Part shown: in pieces, positions 7,690-15,031 of the stretch | How positions within the stretch are numbered: the stretch's first letter is position 1 | How the letters are laid out: each line of letters opens with the position of its first letter | Assembly: GCF_900108105.1 (NCBI RefSeq) | Contig: NZ_FNUR01000003.1 | Location: forward strand, 186,001 to 250,000 | Reading direction: 5' to 3' | Source: Butyrivibrio sp. Su6 | GTDB lineage: Bacteria; Bacillota; Clostridia; Lachnospirales; Lachnospiraceae | DNA length: 64,000 bases | Notes under the pieces: generated by a model | Seen by the model: only the letters and a program-made list of their open reading frames with translations | Database searches by the model: none | Told to the model about the DNA's origin: nothing | Program-made: the position numbers and the translations under genes

Positions 7690-8457
7690 TTAAGGCTTGC
7701 TCCAACCTATTGTGGAAAAGTCCTCTTCCGGATCTCCCCAGTCGATTTCTCTGTCAATCTTTCCTGCCGCATCTCCAACAAGACACCCGATTACCACAAT
7801 CTGCCTGTCGCTGTCATCCGATGTAAGTGTCAAAAGAAAATGGCTGGGCTCAAGGCCCGTCTCCCATCCTGACCTTATATTCTTGTTCATGGTCCTGCCG
7901 GAATAAATCTCATCGATAAACTGCTGGCACCCTGACGCATAGGAAAAGTCATATTGTTCCAAGAGTCTTGTATTTTCTCTTGTATAAGCAGCCATAATGT
8001 AATAGATAAGAGCATTTCCTTCCATATATACATGTATGTACTGCTGCCCTTCAAAATAGCTCCTGTCAAGGAACTTACTAAGTTCCTCTGTTGGCACTCC
8101 GTGGACAACTTCATTAAAGTCGCACATATTCGCCATATTAGCGGCTTCTATGTAAAAGCACCCTTTTGCATCCGGTTCTTTTGCCACATTATGACTTGCA
8201 TAAAAACTGTCATCACCATCTGCATTTTGAAGGATTGGACCATTGATTGGCGTTCCCGGAACATATATCCATGCAAATATATCTCCGTTCTCCTTTTTTA
8301 ATTTTTCGAAATCAATGATCGGTCCGCCTTCTTCTGAAGTACTGACAACTTCCTCTTTTTTGCCACATCCTGTCATGATCAGCAAAAAAAGGAATATTAA
8401 AATAAGACTTTTAACAGCTTTCCTATCTATATCAATATATCGTCTAGTTTTATTCAT
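7690..8457 (-). CDS. Sortase B-like lipoprotein without catalytic residues
   Basis: 255 residues. The N-terminus has a membrane stretch ending LIMTGCGKK, a lipobox, so it is probably a lipoprotein. The body follows the class B sortase fold: NGDIFAWIYVPGTPINGPIL, DSFYASHNV and KGCFYIEAAN match conserved sortase B segments. The catalytic His of the usual YGHN motif is replaced (EVVHGVP), and the TLSTC motif reads LTLTSDDSDRQIVV, so the Cys is absent while the Arg region remains. It is therefore probably not a transpeptidase and may bind a peptide or partner. It starts 4 nt after the LCP gene stop, indicating translational coupling. Confidence 0.75.
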   Translation of the reverse strand: MNKTRRYIDIDRKAVKSLILIFLFLLIMTGCGKKEEVVSTSEEGGPIIDFEKLKKENGDIFAWIYVPGTPINGPILQNADGDDSFYASHNVAKEPDAKGCFYIEAANMANMCDFNEVVHGVPTEELSKFLDRSYFEGQQYIHVYMEGNALIYYIMAAYTRENTRLLEQYDFSYASGCQQFIDEIYSGRTMNKNIRSGWETGLEPSHFLLTLTSDDSDRQIVVIGCLVGDAAGKIDREIDWGDPEEDFSTIGWSKP

Positions 8458-8461
8458 TTAT

Positions 8462-9520
8462 TTAGCCCATAACATCAACTTTTTCATAAAAAACTTCTAA
8501 TATTGTTTTGTACAGGTCATCATCATCCACATAAAACTCTTCAAACTTTCCATTTTTCACGTTTTCGCCCTTTATGGTAATAATGTCATCAGAGCTAAAA
8601 CTGAATGAAGAAATATATGGTGCCAGATAGCTTATTTCATCTGCACTTATATTGGTAACCATTTTGCTGCTTATGGCTGTAAAGAGCTCCACTGCCGCAT
8701 TATTATTCTCTTTTGTAGTCTCTCTTGCAGCATCTATAAAGCCTTCAAGGTACTGCCTCTGCCTCTCAAGTCTGTTTTCATTGGAGCCAAAGACATGTAC
8801 ATCCCTTGCTTTAACATAGTAAAAAGCGCTGTCGCCTTCCAGATGGACCTGTGCCCCCTCCTTCAGCGTTTTATCCCATTTGGTAAGGTCCTCCAAGACA
8901 GTTACATCTACGCCACCAACCTGATCATTTATGGTAGGAATTGCGCTCATATTTATGGCCGCATAACCATGTATCGGAAGCTGGTAAAACATATTTGAAA
9001 CCGCTTTGACCTGATAGTTACAGCTCTCTTCCATTCCGTCTCCAAAGCCGTGCTGGGTCGCGATCTGAGCTATAACAGTGGTCATATATCTTCCATATTC
9101 ATCGTAAACATCTATATCAGTCATGCTGTTTCTGTTAATTCCAATTACTTTTATGGACTGATCACGTGGATTTAGTACCAAAAGAAACAGCGCATCCGCC
9201 TGGCCTCCATCAGTTCCCTCTGCAACCTTAACCACGGTTTCGTCGTCCTTATCGATTCCCATTATCAAAAAAGTAATTATGTCATCGTTGTAATCGTAAA
9301 CATTTCCATTGTAAGGTACCCAGTCGTCTTCCCAGTAAGCAGCTGTACTTTCAGAGACAGACATATCCGTCTGCGCCATCATTGGTGTTGACGTCGCAGA
9401 TTTAGAGTCAAGATTCGATTTTCCAAGTATTCTCATAACTTCAAAACCAGCAAGACCAAGAGTCGTCACTGTCATAAGCACTGCCCAGATTATGAGAAAA
9501 ACCTTTCCTGCTCCTCGCAT
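8462..9520 (-). CDS. LytR-CpsA-Psr (LCP) family glycopolymer ligase
   Basis: 352 residues with one N-terminal membrane segment (about 7-28) and an extracellular LCP domain. Recognisable pieces are FLIMGIDKDD, GGQADALFLLVLNP, IKVIGINRNSMTDI, VGGVDVTV, the EGDSAFYYVKARDV segment and the Arg-rich NRLERQRQYLEGF motif that contacts the polyprenyl pyrophosphate. LCP enzymes transfer lipid-linked glycopolymers to peptidoglycan or other acceptors at the outer face of the membrane. Placement between the EPS kinase and the priming transferase fits attachment of the EPS product. AGGAG precedes the ATG. Confidence 0.9.
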   Translation of the reverse strand: MRGAGKVFLIIWAVLMTVTTLGLAGFEVMRILGKSNLDSKSATSTPMMAQTDMSVSESTAAYWEDDWVPYNGNVYDYNDDIITFLIMGIDKDDETVVKVAEGTDGGQADALFLLVLNPRDQSIKVIGINRNSMTDIDVYDEYGRYMTTVIAQIATQHGFGDGMEESCNYQVKAVSNMFYQLPIHGYAAINMSAIPTINDQVGGVDVTVLEDLTKWDKTLKEGAQVHLEGDSAFYYVKARDVHVFGSNENRLERQRQYLEGFIDAARETTKENNNAAVELFTAISSKMVTNISADEISYLAPYISSFSFSSDDIITIKGENVKNGKFEEFYVDDDDLYKTILEVFYEKVDVMG

Positions 9521-9532
9521 TTGCTATCGCTC

Positions 9533-10006
9533 CTAGTTTTCAGTTTCTGTTGATGCACCCGTTGCTGAATCCCCCTCACTGCTTTCTTCGCCGGCTTCCA
9601 TCTCTCCACCTGATAACATATCAGGGAAAAGACCATCCTCCATAACATCCACAGCATCTCCGTTGTTATCAATATCTTTTATATCTGCCGGAAATACTCT
9701 GGACTGTTTTGTCACATTCCCGCTATAATCCGCAACAGCATAGTACACAACCGCTGTTCCGGCATCCCTGTTGAGCACCACCTTTTCAACTACAATTCTC
9801 TGCGTAAGATCTCCATCTCTGGAATCATACGCATTTATGCCAACAAGCAAGTCTTTGTCCGTAGTCTCGGAGTCGTAAGTCAGATTAAGGGCTGAGAATC
9901 TGAACTCCGGTGCCATCCTGTCGCTTCTTCCATAAGCAAGCACTATAAGTGCTATCAGAACCCCGCTTAATATGGTAAAAAAAATGCCTAAAATGTTTCC
10001 TTTCAC
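9533..10006 (-). CDS. Membrane-anchored extracellular protein with DUF5011/HYR-like Ig domain
   Basis: About 157 residues. The frame extends to an ATG at 10012, but the GGGGAG box touches that ATG directly and sits 6 nt before the GTG at 10006, so GTG is preferred. One N-terminal membrane segment (about 6-26) is followed by a single Ig-like domain with the pattern DSRDGDLTQRIVVEKVVLN and YYAVADYSGNV, typical of DUF5011-type folds. The tail is acidic and disordered. Within the EPS operon it may act as an external accessory or substrate-binding factor for the LCP protein 12 bp downstream. Function unproven. Confidence 0.7.
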   Translation of the reverse strand: MKGNILGIFFTILSGVLIALIVLAYGRSDRMAPEFRFSALNLTYDSETTDKDLLVGINAYDSRDGDLTQRIVVEKVVLNRDAGTAVVYYAVADYSGNVTKQSRVFPADIKDIDNNGDAVDVMEDGLFPDMLSGGEMEAGEESSEGDSATGASTETEN

Positions 10007-10024
10007 CTGCATCTCCCCATAAAA

Positions 10025-10849
10025 TCAGTCTTTTCTTGTAACTCCGGCAAGATAGTTAAGTTCATCAAGGTCATCATCGTCCGGAGGTGCCGGTTCTGCT
10101 GCCTTTGGGCGAACCTGCTTGTCAGCTGTATCCTCTCCGTTTCCATAGTATTTGCCATAATACTTACCGTAGTATTTGCCGTAATAATTTCCATAGTGGC
10201 CGTAATAGCCTTTTCCTGAAATATCAACTTTATTAAGTACAACTCCAAGTATCTTTGCCCCTGCTTTATCCAGCTGGTCTTTTACCCTCTGGGCAAATCT
10301 ATAACTTATGGAATTGCTCTCAATCACCATCACAGTGCCATCGCATTGCTTTGAGACAACTGCCGCATCAATAACGCTTCCAAGAGGCGGCGTATCTATG
10401 ATTACATAGTCAAAGACCTGCTTCATATTCTCAAGGACCTTTTCAAAGATTCTTCCGCCCAAAAGCTCACTGGGGTTCGGCGGTACAGGTCCACTAAATA
10501 CAACATAGAGATTGGGCGTATCCGTCTCACATATAACACTTGAAAGCCTCTCTCTTCCGACAAGGCAATGAGTAAGTCCAAGCCTTACCGAGCCTGTCCT
10601 GTATCTTCCCACAAGGACTGACTTTCTCATATCGGCGTCCACCAGAATAGTCTTTTTACCTGCCTCAGCAAAGGCTCTTGCAAGAGCCATGGCCACAGTT
10701 GTCTTCCCTTCACCGGGAGTACAGCTGGTAACTGAGATGATCCTCACATTCTGGCCGCTGAACTCAATATTGCTTCGCAAGGTCTTATAGGCTTCTTTTA
10801 TCTGATAATTGTTTTCTGACTGGCTAAAATGAAGCTTCGCGTTCTGCAT
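10025..10849 (-). CDS. cpsD: Bacterial tyrosine kinase of EPS biosynthesis (CpsD/CapB type)
   Basis: 274 residues. BY-kinase autokinase that phosphorylates its own C-terminal tyrosines and, with the CpsC membrane adaptor, controls polysaccharide length and export. Walker A SCTPGEGKTT (about residue 40-50), Walker A' ILVDADMRKS, and Walker B VIIDTPPLGS are intact. The C-terminal tyrosine cluster (about 212-236) is an unusually regular YYGK repeat, followed by an acidic Pro-rich tail. The separate adaptor gene lies 11 bp upstream, as in other Firmicutes. It should be reversed by the CpsB phosphatase encoded at the operon head. Confidence 0.92.
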   Translation of the reverse strand: MQNAKLHFSQSENNYQIKEAYKTLRSNIEFSGQNVRIISVTSCTPGEGKTTVAMALARAFAEAGKKTILVDADMRKSVLVGRYRTGSVRLGLTHCLVGRERLSSVICETDTPNLYVVFSGPVPPNPSELLGGRIFEKVLENMKQVFDYVIIDTPPLGSVIDAAVVSKQCDGTVMVIESNSISYRFAQRVKDQLDKAGAKILGVVLNKVDISGKGYYGHYGNYYGKYYGKYYGKYYGNGEDTADKQVRPKAAEPAPPDDDDLDELNYLAGVTRKD

Positions 10850-10860
10850 AAATCCCCCAT

Positions 10861-11589
10861 TTACTTCTTCTTTGCTTTTTTCTTATTTTTCTTTTTATCC
10901 TGTTCCTCTAAAGTCAGTGGAACAAGCGCCAGTGTACTAAGTCCAAGATATCTCTCCACATCGTCATTGCTCTTTATTGTGTCATCAAGAAGGTAACCAA
11001 GTATTACAAAAAACGCTACTATAACCGCTCCGATAAATCCTGAAAAAACTGTCCATCTGCCTACGCTGGGGCTTGCCTTCTCTGTGGGGACATTGGCTGT
11101 TTCTGCCACATTTATGGCGTCAATATCCATAACGTTTGTGATATGTTCACTTGCAACTTCACGGATGCAGTTTGCAATCTTCATTGCCATGAGAGGATCT
11201 TCGTCTTTTACTGTAATTGCAACAATTCTGGTGTCAGATGGTGTATCAACCCTTAAAACATCTGAGAGGTCTTTATAATCCATCTCTATCAGATTGAGCC
11301 TTTGGATAACCTCTTCCAAAACATATCTGCTTTTTATAAGTTCAGCGTAGTCCTGTGTGAGCTGTGTGGATATCTGCACATCAGAATACGTAACCGTTTG
11401 GTTTTCTTCTTTGTTCAGGATATAAATCTTGGTTGTTGATTCATATACGGGGTGAAGCACAAATTTGCTGACGAACAGCCCCGCCAGGGCAAAAAAGATT
11501 CCGGCGGTTATGATCACAAAAGCTCTCCCCAAAAGGATTGCAAACAGTTCCCCAAGATTAATTTCGATGATGTCATCTCTCTTGTTCAC
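10861..11589 (-). CDS. cpsC: EPS chain-length determinant / kinase adaptor (CpsC/Wzz type)
   Basis: 242 residues, GTG start with GGGGAG 7 nt upstream. Two membrane segments (about 22-45 and 180-202) flank an extracytoplasmic Wzz domain (VYESTTKIYILNKEE, TQDYAELIKSRYVLEEVI, TDTRIVAITV-type strands). The Pro-rich segment before TM2 (VPTEKASPSVGRW) is typical. The basic Lys-rich C-terminus lies in the cytoplasm, where such adaptors activate the partner kinase encoded 11 bp downstream. Confidence 0.9.
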   Translation of the reverse strand: MNKRDDIIEINLGELFAILLGRAFVIITAGIFFALAGLFVSKFVLHPVYESTTKIYILNKEENQTVTYSDVQISTQLTQDYAELIKSRYVLEEVIQRLNLIEMDYKDLSDVLRVDTPSDTRIVAITVKDEDPLMAMKIANCIREVASEHITNVMDIDAINVAETANVPTEKASPSVGRWTVFSGFIGAVIVAFFVILGYLLDDTIKSNDDVERYLGLSTLALVPLTLEEQDKKKNKKKAKKK

Positions 11590-11627
11590 ACTAAATCTCC
11601 CCTGATACTTGTTATCAGCTGCACAGT

Positions 11628-12353
11628 TTATATCACTTCATTTTTTAAAACGCTTAATGGATTATCGCAAAAAATCTTTTGACCATAATCAGCGCCTATT
11701 TTCTTATCCACATAGTTCCTGCAGTCCTGTAAATGTGGTGCCCTTCTTCCTGTGTCATGGGCATCAGAGGCCACAAAATGAACCAGCCGCTTTTTCAATA
11801 TCTTCTTAGTAAAATGAGCTATACCAAAACCATATTTCCCCATTACACTGGAAGCATTTACCTGTATATAACAGCCCATACTTATCAGCTCTTCTATATA
11901 AGACGGGTGAGACACTATGTCACTGTATCTTTCAACATGGGCAATAATAGGAATATATCCCGCTCCAAGTAACTGATAAACTGCATTATGAATCGCTTTA
12001 TAGGGATTGGTTGGATGAAACTCAACAAGGACATAATCAGATCCAGCCAGAGTACATATCTTACCCTCTTCGAGCTCTTCAAGAACCTTCTCGCTGTAAT
12101 ATATTTCGTTTCCGGAATAAAGCTTTATTTTTAATCCAAGATCTTTGGCTTTGCTTTTAAGAGAATCTTTGTAAGATGCGTTGTGCGCAGGGCTTACATT
12201 ATGATGCATAGGCTTATGATGCGGTGTCAGGATCATGGCCACAATGCCGTCTTTTTCAGCTATCTGCAGCATTTTCAGGCTCGTTTCCATATCCGGCGAA
12301 CCATCATCAACTCCAGGCATTACATGACAATGAATATCAATACAAGTCTGCAT
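11628..12353 (-). CDS. cpsB: Tyrosine phosphatase CpsB/YwqE (PHP fold)
   Basis: 241 residues. Manganese-dependent PHP-domain phosphatase that dephosphorylates the CpsD-type kinase. Metal-binding motifs are all visible: DIHCHVMPGVDDGS, LTPHHKP, GNEIYYSE, AHVERY and SDAHDTGRRAPHL. It is the first gene of the EPS operon, 38 bp before cpsC, with a clear promoter at 12416-12445. Confidence 0.92.
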   Translation of the reverse strand: MQTCIDIHCHVMPGVDDGSPDMETSLKMLQIAEKDGIVAMILTPHHKPMHHNVSPAHNASYKDSLKSKAKDLGLKIKLYSGNEIYYSEKVLEELEEGKICTLAGSDYVLVEFHPTNPYKAIHNAVYQLLGAGYIPIIAHVERYSDIVSHPSYIEELISMGCYIQVNASSVMGKYGFGIAHFTKKILKKRLVHFVASDAHDTGRRAPHLQDCRNYVDKKIGADYGQKIFCDNPLSVLKNEVI

Positions 12354-12415
12354 TTACCATCTACCTTTTTAGCTTTTTCGAATGACCGCACAAAAATATA
12401 TGATATATCAAAATA

Positions 12416-12445
12416 ATTATACACCTTTATTTTCGGGCGTTTCAA
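12416..12445 (-). promoter_or_regulatory. Promoter of the EPS operon
   Basis: On the minus strand TTGAAA (12445-12440) and a perfect TATAAT (12421-12416) are 18 bp apart, about 60 bp before the cpsB ATG. Confidence 0.65.
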
Positions 12446-12595
12446 CATGATGTGGTAATTTATAAAATTTTAACCAATATGTTGGGTGGCTAAAAATGCT
12501 TATTCTTGCTGATAAAAAAACAGAATGATAAACTGTTAAATGCAGCATGGCCAAAATGCCATAATCACAGAACATACAAACAAAGGAGAAAGATC

Positions 12596-12778
12596 ATGAT
12601 TCCACAGGACCCTGTAATGCTACTTAGTTTTATCAATATGAAACTTCGAGATGAATACGGAAGCCTTGAAGCTCTTCAGGAAGGCCTCGATATTTCAAAT
12701 GATGAATTACAAGATATTGTATCTAAACTAAAAGGCATCGGCTATATATACGATAAAGTCAACAATAAATTTTCTTAA
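12596..12778 (+). CDS. DUF4250 small protein
   Basis: 60 residues starting at ATG 12596, with AGGAG 8 nt upstream; the frame extends further upstream but without a start signal. The sequence (IPQDPVMLLSFINMKLRDEY, then a predicted helix-turn-helix-like GLDISNDELQDIVSKL) matches the DUF4250 family of short cytoplasmic Clostridia proteins of unknown function. A terminator follows at 12860-12895. Confidence 0.85.
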   Translation: MIPQDPVMLLSFINMKLRDEYGSLEALQEGLDISNDELQDIVSKLKGIGYIYDKVNNKFS

Positions 12779-12859
12779 TTTTCTAAAAATTCAATACAAA
12801 ATATAACCCAAAAATAAAGAAAATAAAGCCATCATAAACATTTGGTTAATAAACATTTC

Positions 12860-12899
12860 AGAGCGCAATTATGATAATTTTCATGATTGCGCTCTTGTT
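12860..12899 (+). terminator. Terminator after the DUF4250 gene
   Basis: AGAGCGCAAT and ATTGCGCTCT form a perfect 10-bp stem, followed by TGTTATT. Because the hairpin covers 12887, the next gene cannot plausibly start there. Confidence 0.75.
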
Positions 12900-12958
12900 A
12901 TTATGACCCTAACAAAAGGGTGAAACGCACATATAAACGAAAAGTGAGGGTGAATGTT

Positions 12959-14812
12959 ATGATGAGAAAAAATTATTGGAACTACAAATTAAAGAACATG
13001 ATGGTGATCTTCCTTTCAGCCGCTGTATCTTTTTCATCAGCTGCAGGAATGAGTCTTAAGTCCTACGCCGCAGATGAACAGCAGGAAAATGAAGAAGAAA
13101 CAAACGACAGCAGTGAGAACGGTGATGCCGGTGACAACAACGATGCTGAAGAAAATAATGAAGCCGGTGACAACAACGATGCTGCTGAAAACAACAATAA
13201 TAATGAAAATAACGAGAACGCCGAAGAAAATGCTTCAAATGATGAAGCAGACGATAATGAATCCGATACCAATGGCAATGACGCAGGCGAAGAAAACGAG
13301 TCTGATGAAGCAGGCAATTCCGATGAAACAGATAATAGCACATCAAACAATGATGACAATAATTTAGGCGATGAGACAGAAAATAATGAAAATGCACAGA
13401 GTGAAGAAAACAATGGAACACCAGAAAGCGCATCTTCTGCCCCTGTAGAACCGACAAAGCCTGAGATTGAAGGCGAACTTGATAACGACAAGATCCGCCA
13501 GTACAACCAGGAAGCTGAGAATTACAACCAGCAGGTTGATGACTACAACAAGGCTGTTGATGAAGAATATGAGCAGGCGCTTATAGATACTGAGAAAAAG
13601 AACGAAGAAATCGAGCAGAACAATCAGGAACAACTTGCAAGGGCTGCTGAAGTAGAGAGTGAAAACGCGCAGCTTCAAGCGCAGTATGAGGAAGAACTTA
13701 CACAGTATAATAAGGACCTCGTAATAGAAGGAAAAATACTTGCTTTGGGTTACTCTTCCGTAGAGCAATACAATGCCACAATGATCAAAGCAAATAATGA
13801 AGCAAATGCTTCTGTTCCAAAAAATTCCGATGAAAACGCAGTATTTTCCATGGCAAACTCCTATGTAATTGAGGAAGCAGAAATAAAATCAGGCAACGCT
13901 GTTCCGGTCCATATTGAGCACCTTTTTCCAGAAGTAAACCTTTACTACACAGAAGATTTTGAGATAGACGAAAATGACATAATAACTTTTTATTCTGCTG
14001 CAGTTCAGCTTGAGAGCACTGAACCAGGGTATGCATCATTTTATATGAACACAGATGAATCTCACCTGATGGGCTTTTGGAGTCAATACTCCATTTGCGA
14101 AGCTGCGGCAAATTTTTCAGAATATATTATCAACTGTGGGGCATCGCATAGAGTATCATTCAAGGATGGAACCTTATATCCATCTGATATTCCGGAAATC
14201 TACATGACATATAACTATTTATGGTATCCTCTGAAAAATAATTATAAGACATACAATGTTCCAAAAGAGCCAACCTTAAACCTTATAGACTTTACTCCAA
14301 ATATTATGGAAAAACTCGCTGCTCCAAGTAAAAGATCTTACTTAGATCATATAAGTCTTATGGATCTTCTTGCAGAGCCTGAAATAGAAGTAACACCTGA
14401 GCCTGAACCTGAAGTTATTCCTGAAATAACTCCTGTAATACCGGTAGTTCCTACTATCACTCCGGTTGTTCCAGAAGTTCCGGCACCTGCAGCTCCTGCA
14501 GATGAAACGCCATCTGATGGTACTCCTGATGCAGCTGACGACGCTGCACCTGCTGAAGACGCAGTTACTACAGCACCTGCACCTGCAGCGATAACAATCG
14601 AAGAAGCTCCTGCTCCTTTGGCAGCAGTTCCTGAACAGGGCGCAGTTCTTGGTGCAAGCAGAGATACAAATAAAGCAGCAGTTCTTGGTGCAAGAAGAGC
14701 TTCAACAGAAGATACAACCAATGCACCTATAAGAGTTATGTTTATCCTTCTTGCAGGATTTACAGCAATAACAGTTATCAGAAAGTCAGGAAAAAGAACT
14801 CTTCTTAAATAA
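12959..14812 (+). CDS. Exported acidic Asn/Glu-rich surface protein with C-terminal membrane anchor
   Basis: About 617 residues from ATG 12959 (GAGGGTG upstream); a longer frame begins inside the preceding terminator and is rejected. Signal peptide ends near SYAADEQ. Residues about 45-165 are an extremely acidic, Asn/Glu/Asp-rich low-complexity region with GDNNDA and EENNE repeats. A coiled-coil stretch (about 175-260, QYNQEAENYNQQVDDYNKAV) follows, then a globular part with WSQYSICEAA. A Pro/Val/Thr spacer leads to AVLGA[SR] repeats, one membrane helix (VMFILLAGFTAITVI) and a basic tail, like a sorting signal but without a clear LPXTG. Probably held at the cell surface; function unknown. Confidence 0.8.
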   Translation: MMRKNYWNYKLKNMMVIFLSAAVSFSSAAGMSLKSYAADEQQENEEETNDSSENGDAGDNNDAEENNEAGDNNDAAENNNNNENNENAEENASNDEADDNESDTNGNDAGEENESDEAGNSDETDNSTSNNDDNNLGDETENNENAQSEENNGTPESASSAPVEPTKPEIEGELDNDKIRQYNQEAENYNQQVDDYNKAVDEEYEQALIDTEKKNEEIEQNNQEQLARAAEVESENAQLQAQYEEELTQYNKDLVIEGKILALGYSSVEQYNATMIKANNEANASVPKNSDENAVFSMANSYVIEEAEIKSGNAVPVHIEHLFPEVNLYYTEDFEIDENDIITFYSAAVQLESTEPGYASFYMNTDESHLMGFWSQYSICEAAANFSEYIINCGASHRVSFKDGTLYPSDIPEIYMTYNYLWYPLKNNYKTYNVPKEPTLNLIDFTPNIMEKLAAPSKRSYLDHISLMDLLAEPEIEVTPEPEPEVIPEITPVIPVVPTITPVVPEVPAPAAPADETPSDGTPDAADDAAPAEDAVTTAPAPAAITIEEAPAPLAAVPEQGAVLGASRDTNKAAVLGARRASTEDTTNAPIRVMFILLAGFTAITVIRKSGKRTLLK

Positions 14813-14855
14813 TATAATAATGAACCCCTTTTAAACGTTCATATATTTCACCCCA

Positions 14856-14894
14856 AATACAGGGGCTGCACTCATCGCAGTCCCTGTATTTTAT
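14856..14894 (+). terminator. Terminator of the acidic surface protein gene
   Basis: AATACAGGG-CTGC pairs with GCAG-CCCTGTATT, followed by TTATT. Confidence 0.75.
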
Positions 14895-14945
14895 TGCCTC
14901 TTTACGAATTTCTGCCCCAGTCCTGGTAATTCATAAAAATAGGAT

Positions 14946-14973
14946 TTGACATTATCATTTTCTGTGTTATAGT
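14946..14973 (+). promoter_or_regulatory. clpB promoter
   Basis: TTGACA at 14946-14951 and TATAGT at 14968-14973 with a 16-bp gap, about 60 bp before the ATG. I see no CIRCE or CtsR box here. Confidence 0.6.
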
Positions 14974-15031
14974 TGTAATAGAACAACAATAACAATTGTA
15001 TATTGATCCTTTTTTATGAGGAGGGAACTTT

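Noticed and set aside
12887..12958. Upstream start of the acidic surface protein
   Set aside because: The first 25 codons would lie within the preceding terminator and lack an RBS; ATG 12959 has one and gives a proper signal peptide.
13056..13506. Minus-strand frames opposite the Asn/Asp/Glu-rich region
   Set aside because: Low-complexity shadow (His/Leu or Ser/Leu runs) of the real gene at 12959-14812.
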